Part shown: in pieces, positions 33,784 through 42,553 of the stretch
Numbering within the stretch: the stretch's first letter is position 1
Layout of the letters: each line of letters opens with the position of its first letter
Source: Cystobacterineae bacterium
GTDB taxonomy: Bacteria > Myxococcota > Myxococcia > Myxococcales > Myxococcaceae
Assembly (NCBI GenBank): GCA_009782175.1
Contig: WRKR01000010.1
Location: 1-64,000 of the forward strand
DNA: 64,000 nt
Direction of reading: 5' to 3'
Notes under the pieces: model-generated
The model's database searches: none
Seen by the model: the letters and a program-made list of their open reading frames with translations, nothing else
What the model was told of the DNA's origin: nothing
Program-made: the position numbers and the translations under genes

Positions 33784-34806
33784 CTAGCAAATGCGCGGCA
33801 GCTGCTCTCCCAGGGGCCAGTTTAGCACACGACGGCCGCCAAAAGCCAACTGCATTTCTACTTGGCCTTTGGGGCCCTCCTTCATGTGGCCTATGAGGCT
33901 GGCCTCCCGGCCCAGGGGGTGGGCGCGCATGGCCCCAAGCAGCCGCAAAGCATCCTCCGGAGCACATATGGCGACAAGCTTGCCCTCGTTGGCTATTTCC
34001 AGGGCCTCAAGGCCCAGCAAAGCACAGGCGGAGGCTACGGGTTTGCTCACAACAATGTCCGCCTCCCTTATAAGCACCCCCAGGCCTGAAGCCCTTGCTA
34101 GCTCATTCAGCACCGCTGAAAGGCCTCCACGCGTAGCATCCCTCAAAAAACGCAAGCATGCACCCGAGTCCACCATGGCCTTCACCAGGCCGTGCAGGCA
34201 TGCACAGTCCGAGCCAATGTCGACCTCAAAACCCAACAACTCGCGCGCTGAAAGCAAGGCAATGCCATGCTCGCCCAGGCTGCCTGAAAGCAACACCGCA
34301 TCCCCAGGCCTGGGCTGTGTGGCCCCCAAACCCAGCCCCGCCTCTACCTGCCCTATGCCCGTGGTGCTAATAAAAAGGCCGTCGGCCTTGTGGCGCTCCA
34401 CCACCTTGGTGTCACCCGCAACAATTTTTATGCCGGCCTCTTTTGCCGTGTGGGCCATGGAGTCCACCACCCGCCGCAATTGGGCCAAAGGGAAGCCCTC
34501 TTCCAAAATAAAACTCGCACTCAAATAGAGAGGGCGTGCACCAGCCATGGCCAAGTCGTTTATGGTGCCGCAAACGGCAAGCTTGCCGATGTCCCCCCCG
34601 GGGAAAAACAAGGGGGAAACAACAAAGGCATCCGTGCTGAGGGCCATGCGTCCGCGAGGGGCCTCAAAGGTGGCGCTGTCCTCTTGCAAGGCCAGCAAAG
34701 GGTTGTCAAAGGCCTCTATAAAGGCCTCTATCAGCTGGGCCATGGCACGACCGCCGGCGCCATGGCTCATCTCCACGTGGCCTTCTTTCCAGTTGAGGGG
34801 CTTCAT
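33784..34806 (-). CDS. hypE: Hydrogenase maturation protein HypE
   Basis: Dehydrates the carbamoyl group on its C-terminal Cys to thiocyanate, the source of the CN ligands of the [NiFe]-hydrogenase iron. It opens with EMSHGAGGRAMAQLI and has the PurM-like ATP site (LSTDAFVVSPLFFPGGDIGKLA, NDLAMAGA). It ends in the obligatory PRIC, with Cys as the last residue. The ATG at 34806 overlaps the hypD stop. It forms an operon hypC-hypD-hypE. Confidence 0.95.
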   Translation of the reverse strand: MKPLNWKEGHVEMSHGAGGRAMAQLIEAFIEAFDNPLLALQEDSATFEAPRGRMALSTDAFVVSPLFFPGGDIGKLAVCGTINDLAMAGARPLYLSASFILEEGFPLAQLRRVVDSMAHTAKEAGIKIVAGDTKVVERHKADGLFISTTGIGQVEAGLGLGATQPRPGDAVLLSGSLGEHGIALLSARELLGFEVDIGSDCACLHGLVKAMVDSGACLRFLRDATRGGLSAVLNELARASGLGVLIREADIVVSKPVASACALLGLEALEIANEGKLVAICAPEDALRLLGAMRAHPLGREASLIGHMKEGPKGQVEMQLAFGGRRVLNWPLGEQLPRIC

Positions 34807-35960
34807 GGGGTTTCCTCTGTTTTTTTCACCCTCAGCACTGCCATGGGCTCCTCTTGTACATAAGCATAATAGGCGGAGCAGGCACCTTCGGGGCTGAGCA
34901 TGCAGGCTCCCATGGGGGAGGCCGGGGTGCAGGCCTTGGCAAACAGGGTACACTCGGGGGGCTTTTTTTGCCCCAACAACACCTGTGCGCAGCAGCAGCG
35001 GGGGTTATCTGCCACAGGCTTATAGGGCAGTTGCCATTTGGCCTGCGCATCCCACGCGGCATAGGCGGGTGCAATGCCCAGTGCACTCTCAGGCAAGTTG
35101 CCCAGGCCGCGCCACTCAAAGTTTGGGCGGAGCACAAACGTCTCTCGCATATATTGTTGGGCGGTGGGGTTTCCTTCACGTGTGGTGGCCCGTGCAAAGC
35201 CGTTTTCCAGGCGTGCCTCGTTGCGGTTGAGTTGGCAAAGCAGGCGGTATATGGCCTCCAACAAATCCAAAGGCTCAAAGCCTGAAACACAGGTGGGTAT
35301 ACCAAAGGCCTGGGCCACTTCCTCAAAGGGCTTATAGCCTATAACGGTGCTGACGTGCCCGGGGGCCAGCATGGCGTCCAGGCCTAGCCCCCCCTGGGCA
35401 GCCCCAAAAGCCCGCAGCACGCCGCGCATGGCGGGGGGGGTCAGCACGTGGTTGCACAATATGCTGAAGTTTTTGAGGCCTTTTTGTTTGGCCAACCGCA
35501 GGGCCTGTGCCGTGGGTGGGGTGGTGGTTTCAAAGCCTATGGCAAAAAAAACCACCTCATGCTCTGGCAGGGTTTGGGCCAATTGCAGTGCCTGCATAGG
35601 CCCCAGCACCATGCGTACATCCGCGCCCTGGGCGCGGGCGCTCAGCAGGCTTTGTCCGTGGCTGCCGGGCACGCGCAGCATGTCGCCAAAGCTGCAGAGC
35701 ACCACTTTGGAGGAGGAGAGCAGCTCCAGGGCTTGGCTTATGCGTCCTGCGGGCAATACGCAGACGGGGCAGCCCGGGCCATGCACCAGGTGTATGTTGG
35801 GGGGCAGCAATGAGGGGAGGCCATATTTGCACAGTGCATGGGTATGCCCTCCGCAAAACTCCATGAGGAAATAGTCCCTGGGCTTGTCGGCCTCGCGGGC
35901 AATGGCCAAAAGCAAGCGTCGACCCAGGGCGGGGTCGGCAAAGGCATGGGCATAATTCAC
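34803..35960 (-). CDS. hypD: Hydrogenase maturation protein HypD
   Basis: Iron-sulfur scaffold on which, with HypC, the Fe(CN)2CO unit is built. It has the conserved MEFCGGHTHA, HGPGCPVCVLP and GFETTTPPTA motifs and the C-terminal 4Fe-4S ligands in RCCCAQVL and later Cys residues. At 385 residues it is usual. Translation starts at GTG 35960, overlapping the hypC stop by 4 bp. Confidence 0.95.
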   Translation of the reverse strand: MNYAHAFADPALGRRLLLAIAREADKPRDYFLMEFCGGHTHALCKYGLPSLLPPNIHLVHGPGCPVCVLPAGRISQALELLSSSKVVLCSFGDMLRVPGSHGQSLLSARAQGADVRMVLGPMQALQLAQTLPEHEVVFFAIGFETTTPPTAQALRLAKQKGLKNFSILCNHVLTPPAMRGVLRAFGAAQGGLGLDAMLAPGHVSTVIGYKPFEEVAQAFGIPTCVSGFEPLDLLEAIYRLLCQLNRNEARLENGFARATTREGNPTAQQYMRETFVLRPNFEWRGLGNLPESALGIAPAYAAWDAQAKWQLPYKPVADNPRCCCAQVLLGQKKPPECTLFAKACTPASPMGACMLSPEGACSAYYAYVQEEPMAVLRVKKTEETP

Positions 35961-36262
35961 CCCAAGCCCCCTTCTTCCGGGGTGGCCCCTTCTTCCGGGG
36001 TGGCCCCTTCTTCCGGGGTGGCCTTCGCGGGTGGCGTTGAGCCCTCCTCTCCTCCCAGGGTTTCAAACAAGTTGAGGCTTTTTTGTGCCTCCTCCTCATT
36101 CAGCACGCAAAGCGCAAAACCCACGTGTATAACCACATGGTCCCCTGCTTTGGCCTCGGGGACAAAAGCCGTGGAAATGGTTTGGCGCACCCCCTCCATC
36201 TCCACCATGGCCTCCTCATTCCCCAGCAAGCTTATTATTTTTGCAGGTACAGCCAAGCACAT
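35957..36262 (-). CDS. hypC: Hydrogenase maturation chaperone HypC with repeat tail
   Basis: Small OB-fold chaperone that carries the iron unit from HypD to the hydrogenase large subunit. The essential N-terminal Cys is in MCLAVPAKI, and GDHVVIHVGFALCVLNEEEA is intact. The last 20 residues are ATPEEG repeated three times, encoded by three exact 18-bp repeats, which makes the protein longer than usual (101 versus about 75-90). hypA, hypB, hypF and hydrogenase subunits are not in the window. Confidence 0.92.
   Translation of the reverse strand: MCLAVPAKIISLLGNEEAMVEMEGVRQTISTAFVPEAKAGDHVVIHVGFALCVLNEEEAQKSLNLFETLGGEEGSTPPAKATPEEGATPEEGATPEEGGLG
35968..36021. repeat. 18-bp tandem repeat, three exact copies, inside hypC
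   Basis: CCCCTTCTTCCGGGGTGG occurs exactly at 35968, 35986 and 36004, with a partial fourth at 36022. It encodes the ATPEEG tail of HypC. Exact identity suggests recent expansion, and the frame is preserved at any copy number. Confidence 0.95.
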
Positions 36263-36359
36263 GGCGCCCTCTTAGCTGAAATGCTCCCTGTTGGCCAGGG
36301 GCAGCTGCCTCTGCTGGTTTTCATTTAAAAATTCTCTATTCAGCGGCATAAACCGCGGC

Positions 36360-37208
36360 CTATGCCTCAAAGGTGGTGCCTATGCTGCCTGGGTGTTTGA
36401 GGGCCTCCAGCAGGGAGTTGGGAGGGGAAAGGCCCAGGAGGCATACGTGGGTTTGGCTTTCGCGTGCGGCAAGGAGGGCCCCTTCTACTTTGGGCACCAT
36501 GCCCCCATAAATTTTTTGGCTGGCCATAAGCTTGGCCACCTGCGCTCCATTGAGGTGGGCATAGCGGCTTTGGGGCTTTTCCACCTCCTCCAAAACACCG
36601 GGTACATTGGAAACGAGAAAAAGGTATTGGGCTTTGAGGCTTTTGGCCAGTTGGGCGGCGAGGCTGTCAGCGTTCACATTGAGAGGGCCTCCTTGTCCGT
36701 CATCGGCCAGGGAGGAAAGCACAGGCACAAGGCCCAGCCCGGAGAGTTTTTCCAAAAGCGCGGTGTCCACCCAGTGGACGCGGCCCACAAACCCCAAATC
36801 CACAGGGGGGGCTTGGGGCGTTTCGGCAATGCTGCCCAGGCGCTTGGCTTGCACAAGGCCTGCGGAGAGGCCGCTCAAGCACAATGCGGGCACCTTGGCC
36901 ATGCGCATGGCCGAGGCCAGGTCGCTGGAGGCCTGGCCTGCCAACGCCATTTTTATAACCTCCATGGTGGCCTCGTCGGTGATGCGTTGGCCCGCAACGT
37001 GTTGGGTTTTAAGGCCCAGGCGCCTTGAGAGTGCGGTGGCCTGAGGCCCCCCGCCGTGTACAACTACCAGGCGTATCCCCGCCTCCAACATCTGCCCCAG
37101 ACACATGCCCAGGCTATAGGCCAGGCCTTGCTTATCCATGGCCAACTCACCACCTATTTTAACAACAAACCACTGGCCTCTATGGCTTTCTAAAAATGCC
37201 TCACTCAT
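36360..37208 (-). CDS. argB: Acetylglutamate kinase
   Basis: Second step of arginine synthesis: phosphorylation of N-acetylglutamate. The amino-acid kinase fold has FVVKIGGELA, VVVHGGGPQATAL with the conserved glycines, NVNADSLAAQLA, and the C-terminal GGMVPKVEGAL. At 282 residues it is complete. Other arg genes are not adjacent. A 97-bp gap separates it from hypC and 24 bp from the DUF218 gene. Confidence 0.93.
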   Translation of the reverse strand: MSEAFLESHRGQWFVVKIGGELAMDKQGLAYSLGMCLGQMLEAGIRLVVVHGGGPQATALSRRLGLKTQHVAGQRITDEATMEVIKMALAGQASSDLASAMRMAKVPALCLSGLSAGLVQAKRLGSIAETPQAPPVDLGFVGRVHWVDTALLEKLSGLGLVPVLSSLADDGQGGPLNVNADSLAAQLAKSLKAQYLFLVSNVPGVLEEVEKPQSRYAHLNGAQVAKLMASQKIYGGMVPKVEGALLAARESQTHVCLLGLSPPNSLLEALKHPGSIGTTFEA

Positions 37209-37232
37209 GGCTTGGCCTTCCTCTCATGGGCC

Positions 37233-37835
37233 TTATCTCTCAAATGTCCACCACAAAACCCAGGGGCGTGCAAGCAGGGCAACGGCCTCGCGTGCCGTCC
37301 AATATATTTCATCCCGCAGGGGCAAGGTACGTGCGGAGGCGACGGGGGTTACGGAAAAGCCCTGGCGGCGGAAATAAGCGCAGGCGCGAAGCAGGTGGTA
37401 TCCATCGGACACCAGCACAATATGGCCTATATTGTGTTGTTTCAGCAGAGGTGCGGAAAACTCGGCATTCTGCGCCGTAGAGCGGCTTTGCTCTTCTCTC
37501 AGGCATGCCTGGGAGGGCACTTGGTTTTGCACCAGCACCTCGCAACCGGCCTGGGCTTCGGATTTGGGCATATCCACTCTGCCACCGCTGATCAGCACCC
37601 AGGGCGCTGTACCCTCATGGAAGAGTTGGGCGGCACGCTCCGCGCGTGCGCGCAGGGCCTTGGAGGGCTGCCCACGGGGCAATACTCTGGCACCCATCAC
37701 CACAATGGCCTCCCCCTTTTTTTTGGGGCTTGTGCCACTGGCCCTCCCATAGCAATATATCCACACCACGGTCCCCGCCCCTATAAACCCAAGGCCAAGC
37801 GCGGCCTTCAAGCCCAATTTGAAAAACGTCCACAT
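37233..37835 (-). CDS. DUF218 (YdcF/ElyC/SanA-like) membrane-anchored protein
   Basis: One N-terminal transmembrane helix (about residues 5-27, LKAALGLGFIGAGTVVWIY) precedes a DUF218 domain with VVMGARVLPRGQPSKALRAR, VLISGGRVDMPKSEAQ, and then STAQNAEF and LVSDGYHLLRACAYF. Family members act at the inner membrane in envelope homeostasis, but the reaction is not established. The ATG at 37835 is chosen because GGGGAG is just upstream; the frame extends to 37916. It is probably co-transcribed with argB. Confidence 0.85.
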   Translation of the reverse strand: MWTFFKLGLKAALGLGFIGAGTVVWIYCYGRASGTSPKKKGEAIVVMGARVLPRGQPSKALRARAERAAQLFHEGTAPWVLISGGRVDMPKSEAQAGCEVLVQNQVPSQACLREEQSRSTAQNAEFSAPLLKQHNIGHIVLVSDGYHLLRACAYFRRQGFSVTPVASARTLPLRDEIYWTAREAVALLARPWVLWWTFER

Positions 37836-38009
37836 AAACTCCCCAGCTTGCACCAAATCTCCCTCAACCCCTTCCATTCTCCTGGAAATTCCCCTGCCCT
37901 GGGCTACCCATAGCATGTATATGCCATACTCACTGTCTTTTTTTCTTTTTTGCTACCCCAGCTGCCGCGCTTTTTTCTCCTCCACAGCCCCCTCTTTTTG
38001 TGGGGTATT

Positions 38010-39656
38010 ATGAGGGCTCCACAAGGCAAGCTTTTGGGCCTCAAACCCAGCGAGTTGGAGAAGCTGCGCAAAACCTATAGGCGAAGGAGTTTGCCTGAAG
38101 AGGTGGTTTCCGCAGGGTTGGCCCAGCATTTGGTGGAGTTTTCGCGCCTAAGCTCCAGGCAAGTGGGGGTGTTGCTCTCCCGCAAAGGCGAAGTAGAGTG
38201 GGTGGCCGTAGGCGACGCCCACGGTATAGAGTTGCCGGACATAGGGCGCATGAGGGCGGGCAGCCACCGTCTGAGGGGGCTGCGTTGGGTGCATACGCAT
38301 TTAAAGGGGGAGCCGCTCTCTCAGGATGACTTAACGGATTTGGCTTTGTTGCGCTTGGACATGGTGGTGGCCCTGGCCATGGGTGCCCAAGGGCAGCTGG
38401 AGAGGCTTTTCCTCGGGCATTTGGTAGCCCCGCGCGAGGAGAGCCCTGCGGAAGAGGCGTTGTGGCAAACCCATACATTCCCCTTGTCCAAGCAGCCCAA
38501 TGCACAGGCCCTGGTGCAGGCCCTGGAGGAAGAGTTTGGGCGCCTCTCCCAGCAAAGGCAAGGCAACAAAGAGAGGGCCCTCTTGGTATCCGTACAGGTA
38601 GGCAGCTCCCGCCAAGAGGCCAAAGAGAGGCTTTCAGAGTTGGAGGCCTTGGCCAAAACCGCAGGTGTGGAGGTGGCGGGCACCCTGGTGCAAATGCGCA
38701 AAGCCCACGAGGCCAAAACCCTATTGGGAAAGGGAAAACTTGCCCAGTTAAACCTCCTTGCCATGCAGAAAATGGCTGAGGTGGCCATTGTGGACCCCAA
38801 CCTCTCCCCCAGCCAGGCCCACCATATTGCCAAGGCCACCTCCCTCAACGTTATAGACAGGACTCAACTCATTCTCGACATTTTTGCGCAGCGTGCCCAA
38901 AGCGCTGAGGGCAAGCTGCAGGTGGAGTTGGCCCAACTCAAATATTTGCTGCCCCGCCTTTCTCAGTCAGACACCTCCTTCTCACGTTTGGCCGGCGGCA
39001 TCGGCACACGCGGCCCCGGTGAAACCAAGCTGGAGGTGGACAGGCGCCGCATCAGAGAGCGCATAAGCCAACTGGAGCGCGGCATTGAAAGCATTTTGAA
39101 AAGCCGCAAAACCCGGCGCATGCTGCGCCAAAAGCGAGAGTTGCCGCTCATTTCCATTGTGGGCTATACCAATGCGGGCAAAAGCACACTACTCAACGCG
39201 CTGACACACGCTTCGGCTTTGGCTGAAGACAAGCTGTTTGCAACCTTGGAGCCTTTAAGCCGACGCCTGCGTTTCCCCAAGGAAAGAGAGGTGATTATTT
39301 CGGACACGGTGGGGTTTATACGCGATCTGCCCAAAGGCTTGCTGGCGGCTTTCAGGGCTACCCTGGAGGAGCTGCACAGCGCGGATTTGCTTTTGCACCT
39401 CATTGACGCCTCTGACGCAGCGGCTGAAAAACACCTCAAAGCCGTCGACATTATTTTGGAGGAGTTGGCGCTTTTGGACAAGCCGCGCCTTCTGGTGTGG
39501 AACAAGGCCGACAAGGCGGGCTTTGCGGCAGCACAACCCTTGTGCTTGAGTTATGGCGGCGTCACCATCAGCGCGCACACAGGGGAAGGCCTTGAGGCCC
39601 TGCTTCAGGAGGTGGCACAACAGTTGTTCCTCAAAACCGCTTGCCCCAAAAAATAA
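38010..39656 (+). CDS. hflX: HflX-type ribosome-associated GTPase with N-terminal extension
   Basis: Splits stalled or heat-damaged ribosomes. The HflX core (about 170-350) has GSSRQEAKERLSEL-like segments and the glycine-rich GGIGTRGPGETKLEVDRRRI. The G domain has G1 GYTNAGKST, G3 DTVGFI and G4 NKAD. Residues 1-165 are an extension found in deltaproteobacterial and clostridial HflX. It contains VHTHLKGEPLSQDDLTDL (His95, His97, Ser104, Asp107), which resembles a JAMM metal site. The ATG at 38010 follows GGGGT. The gene is 549 residues and monocistronic by context. Confidence 0.93.
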   Translation: MRAPQGKLLGLKPSELEKLRKTYRRRSLPEEVVSAGLAQHLVEFSRLSSRQVGVLLSRKGEVEWVAVGDAHGIELPDIGRMRAGSHRLRGLRWVHTHLKGEPLSQDDLTDLALLRLDMVVALAMGAQGQLERLFLGHLVAPREESPAEEALWQTHTFPLSKQPNAQALVQALEEEFGRLSQQRQGNKERALLVSVQVGSSRQEAKERLSELEALAKTAGVEVAGTLVQMRKAHEAKTLLGKGKLAQLNLLAMQKMAEVAIVDPNLSPSQAHHIAKATSLNVIDRTQLILDIFAQRAQSAEGKLQVELAQLKYLLPRLSQSDTSFSRLAGGIGTRGPGETKLEVDRRRIRERISQLERGIESILKSRKTRRMLRQKRELPLISIVGYTNAGKSTLLNALTHASALAEDKLFATLEPLSRRLRFPKEREVIISDTVGFIRDLPKGLLAAFRATLEELHSADLLLHLIDASDAAAEKHLKAVDIILEELALLDKPRLLVWNKADKAGFAAAQPLCLSYGGVTISAHTGEGLEALLQEVAQQLFLKTACPKK

Positions 39657-39662
39657 GCTCTA

Positions 39663-39688
39663 AAAATACCTCTTTGGGCAGGTATTTT
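39663..39688 (+). terminator. Hairpin after hflX, possible terminator
   Basis: A perfect 9-bp inverted repeat (AAAATACCT at 39663-39671 with AGGTATTTT at 39680-39688) encloses an 8-nt loop and ends in a short T run. The stem is AT-rich and the run short, so it may be a weak terminator between hflX and the nuo operon. Confidence 0.45.
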
Positions 39689-39772
39689 GTCTCGCCTGAA
39701 GGAATTTTCCCAGGCCCGTTTCCAGCCTCGTTGAAATCCCCCAAGGCTTCCCTTCCCTGTTGAGGGTTTGGA

Positions 39773-40312
39773 ATGTTGGGTTTTCCGTTGACTAATGTCT
39801 CGTCATTACCTACGAAGCTCGCAGCCATGTCGAGTCTGTTCACCCCAGAAGAATCCCGAAAATTTGACGAGGGAATTGCCGAGCTTCTCCTCCGCTATCC
39901 CAGTGACAGAAAGAGTGCGGCCATGCTGCCGGCTTTGCGGCTTTTGCAAACCCTCAAAGGGTGGCTTCCCCCTGAAGGCATGGAGCTTGTCGCCCAAAAA
40001 CTCGAAACCCACAAAGAGCATGCCTATGAGGTGGCCACTTTCTATGTCATGTACCACACCCAAAAACCGGGTACCTATGTCATCGATGTGTGCACAAGCC
40101 TCTCTTGCTCCCTGAGGGGGGCCGAAGGTTTGCTCGCCTATTTGGAGAAAAAATTGAATACCCGCTCAGGCCTCAATGGAGAGCGCTATTTCCTGCGTGA
40201 GGCAGAATGCCAGGCCTCCTGCGGCACCGCTCCCTGCTTCCAAATTAATGAGGACCACTTTGAAAACCTCACCCTTCAAAAAGTGGATGAAATTCTGGAG
40301 AACCTCAAATGA
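39773..40312 (+). CDS. nuoE: NADH-quinone oxidoreductase subunit E
   Basis: The 24-kDa peripheral subunit carrying the N1a [2Fe-2S] cluster. The ligands are Cys in CTSLSC and CQASC, and the helical N-terminal domain contains FYVMYHTQK. The ATG at 39773 has GAGGG 6 nt upstream; the ATG at 39827 (MSSLFTPEESRKF) fits the family start better but has a weaker ribosome site, so the start is uncertain. The gene heads nuoE-F-J-K-L-M-N and overlaps nuoF by 4 bp. Confidence 0.93.
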   Translation: MLGFPLTNVSSLPTKLAAMSSLFTPEESRKFDEGIAELLLRYPSDRKSAAMLPALRLLQTLKGWLPPEGMELVAQKLETHKEHAYEVATFYVMYHTQKPGTYVIDVCTSLSCSLRGAEGLLAYLEKKLNTRSGLNGERYFLREAECQASCGTAPCFQINEDHFENLTLQKVDEILENLK

Positions 40313-41643
40313 GTGTACCCTTTGAAAAAGTCATCTCCAGAGACTGGGACAAGCCCGCCCAAAGCACCCTCGTGGGCTATAAACGCTCCGGCGGCTATCA
40401 GGCCCTTAAAAAAGTCCTCTCCACCTCCTCCCCTCAAACCATTATTGATGAGGTGAAAAAATCCAACCTCAGAGGACGCGGCGGCGCAGGCTTTCCCACC
40501 GGCGTCAAATGGGGCTTTGTGCCCAAAGACAGTCCCAAACCCAAATACCTCTGCGTCAACGCCGATGAGTCGGAGCCTGGCACCGCGAAGGATCGCTATA
40601 TACTCGAGAGAGACCCTCACCTCCTCCTCGAAGGCATCGCCATCGCCTGTTGGGCCTTGGGCGCGCATAGCTGCTATATTTATGCGCGCGGGGAATTCAA
40701 ATATCCCTCCAGCGTGCTCGAGCGCGCCATCGCCGAAGCCTATGCCGACGGCATCTTCGGCCGCCGCCTCATGGGTACTCCCTTCGCCCTTGACGTCTAT
40801 CAGGTGCGCGGCGCAGGCGCCTATATATGCGGCGAAGAAACCGCCATGCTCGAGTCCCTCGAAGGCAAAAAAGGTTGGCCTCGCTTAAAACCCCCCTTCC
40901 CCGCTGTCTCCGGCTTGTTCGGCTGCCCTACCGTCGTCAACAACGTCGAAACCATCTCCTCCCTCCCGCGTATTTTTGAAAAGGGCCCTGAATGGTTTGC
41001 CGGCCTTGGCACAGAAAAATCCGGTGGCACCCGCCTCCTCACCCTCTCGGGCAGCGTCAACCGCCCCGGCACTTATGAGGCCCCCATGCAGGCCACCATC
41101 GAAGAAATAATTTTCTCCGAGGAATATGGCCAGGGCATGCCTGAAGGACGAAAACCCAAAGCCGTCATCCCCGGTGGCTCCTCCGCCCCCGTGTTGACGG
41201 CCTCTGAAATAGGTGTCTCCCTGGATTTTGACGCCTATAAGCCTCTGCACTCCATGGCAGGCTCTGGTGGAATTATTGTCATTGATGATGCTACCTGCAT
41301 TGTGCGGGCGCTGTGGCGCGTTACACGCTTTTATGCAGAAGAGTCCTGCGGACAATGCACGCCCTGCCGCGAGGGACAACCGTGGATGACGCGCATTCTG
41401 CGCAAAATTGAAGAAGGCCATGGGCAAGCGGAGGATTTAAAAACATTGATGGATGTGGCTTCCGCCATTGCACCCTGGCCCCCTGTAGGCCTGGGGAATA
41501 CGGTTTGTGCTTTGGGGGATGCGGGAGCATTGCCTGTGCAATCTTTTGTGACGAAGTTTCGTGATGAGTTTGAACAACACATTTCTGAGCAACGCTGCCC
41601 TTATGGCGACAAGCCATGGGGGGCCTTTGGAGAGTTTAAGTGA
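40309..41643 (+). CDS. nuoF: NADH-quinone oxidoreductase subunit F
   Basis: NADH- and FMN-binding subunit with the N3 [4Fe-4S] cluster. The NADH site is RGRGGAGFPTGVKWGF, the FMN region is in CVNADESEPGTAKDR and YICGEETAMLESLEG, and the cluster ligands are ESCGQCTPCREG plus a later Cys in NTVCALGDAG. At 444 residues it is full length. It overlaps nuoE and nuoJ by 4 bp each, so nuoG, H and I are not merely displaced by a gap: they are absent here. Confidence 0.96.
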   Translation: MSVPFEKVISRDWDKPAQSTLVGYKRSGGYQALKKVLSTSSPQTIIDEVKKSNLRGRGGAGFPTGVKWGFVPKDSPKPKYLCVNADESEPGTAKDRYILERDPHLLLEGIAIACWALGAHSCYIYARGEFKYPSSVLERAIAEAYADGIFGRRLMGTPFALDVYQVRGAGAYICGEETAMLESLEGKKGWPRLKPPFPAVSGLFGCPTVVNNVETISSLPRIFEKGPEWFAGLGTEKSGGTRLLTLSGSVNRPGTYEAPMQATIEEIIFSEEYGQGMPEGRKPKAVIPGGSSAPVLTASEIGVSLDFDAYKPLHSMAGSGGIIVIDDATCIVRALWRVTRFYAEESCGQCTPCREGQPWMTRILRKIEEGHGQAEDLKTLMDVASAIAPWPPVGLGNTVCALGDAGALPVQSFVTKFRDEFEQHISEQRCPYGDKPWGAFGEFK

Positions 41644-42179
41644 GTGTTGAAATCATCTTGTTTTTTGTCTTCTCGGTGTGCACCCTCGCCGGGGCAAGCC
41701 TGGTCATCTTTTCGAAAAGCCCCATCGCCAGTGCCATGTCGCTGGTGGCGACTTTCTTTTTCCTTGCCGGCATTTATGTGCTCTTGTTTGCACATGCCAT
41801 CGCCGCCCTTCAAATCATCGTCTATGCCGGCGCCGTCATGGTGTTGTTTGTGCTTGTCATCATGCTGCTGCCCCTTAAAGACTTGGGGCCTGCATTCCGG
41901 TTTACGCCTGCACGGTGGATAGGTGCCTTTTCTGCCGCCACCATTTTAAGCGGCCTCCTCTATGCCGCCATGCAATGGGACGAATATTTGAAAAACAAGC
42001 TGCCCCTCGGCACAGAGGCAACCAACGCCATGAGCCCGGAAACACTCTCGCGTTTTGGCACCCTGGAAGAAATAGGCCTTGCCATTTATACACGCTGGCT
42101 TTTTCCCTTTGAGGCGCTTTCTCTGCTGCTGCTTGCGGCCATTTTGGGTGCTGTGGTTATTGCCAAGGCGCGAATTTAG
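41640..42179 (+). CDS. nuoJ: NADH-quinone oxidoreductase subunit J
   Basis: Membrane subunit with five predicted helices. The family segment AGASLVIFSKSPIASAMSL and the conserved helix HAIAALQIIVYAGAVMVLF, containing the pi-bulge region, are clear. At 179 residues it is usual. It starts at GTG inside the nuoF stop (GTGA overlap) and precedes nuoK by 9 bp. Confidence 0.95.
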   Translation: MSVEIILFFVFSVCTLAGASLVIFSKSPIASAMSLVATFFFLAGIYVLLFAHAIAALQIIVYAGAVMVLFVLVIMLLPLKDLGPAFRFTPARWIGAFSAATILSGLLYAAMQWDEYLKNKLPLGTEATNAMSPETLSRFGTLEEIGLAIYTRWLFPFEALSLLLLAAILGAVVIAKARI

Positions 42180-42188
42180 GGAGGAAGA

Positions 42189-42500
42189 ATGATTCCTACA
42201 ACTGCCTGTCTCTTTTTATCGGCCATGTTGTTTTTCCTGGGAATGCTGGGGTTTCTTCTTCGAAAGAATGCCCTGGTTGTCTTCATGAGCGTAGAGCTTA
42301 TGCTGAATGCGGCCAACCTGGCCTTTATTGCATTTGCGCGTATGCATGGCGGCGTTATTGGCACCACAGGCCACGTCTCTGCGTTTTTTGTCATTGCTGT
42401 TGCTGCTGCTGAAGCGGGTGTGGGGTTGGCCATCATCATCGCCTTGTTCAGAACCCGCAGAACTCTGGACGTTGACGAAGTGCGGGCTCTGAAACACTGA
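42189..42500 (+). CDS. nuoK: NADH-quinone oxidoreductase subunit K
   Basis: Small three-helix proton-channel subunit. The conserved membrane glutamates lie in [16 protein letters not shown] and [18 protein letters not shown]. At 103 residues it is typical. GGAGG lies 4 nt before the ATG. Confidence 0.96.
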   Translation: MIPTTACLFLSAMLFFLGMLGFLLRKNALVVFMSVELMLNAANLAFIAFARMHGGVIGTTGHVSAFFVIAVAAAEAGVGLAIIIALFRTRRTLDVDEVRALKH

Positions 42501-42553
42501 ATTTTTGGCTGAATTTTGGCTGAATTTGACTGAACTTTGGATAAGCGAAAACC

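Noticed and set aside
39788-39816. TTGACT-17-TACGAA as a nuoE promoter
   Set aside because: It would start transcription only a few bases before the inner ATG at 39827 and after the ATG at 39773, and its -10 box is poor.
39773-41643. NuoE and NuoF as a HoxE/HoxF hydrogenase diaphorase
   Set aside because: They are directly coupled to nuoJ-K-L-M-N, and no hydrogenase subunits are present, so complex I is the simpler reading.
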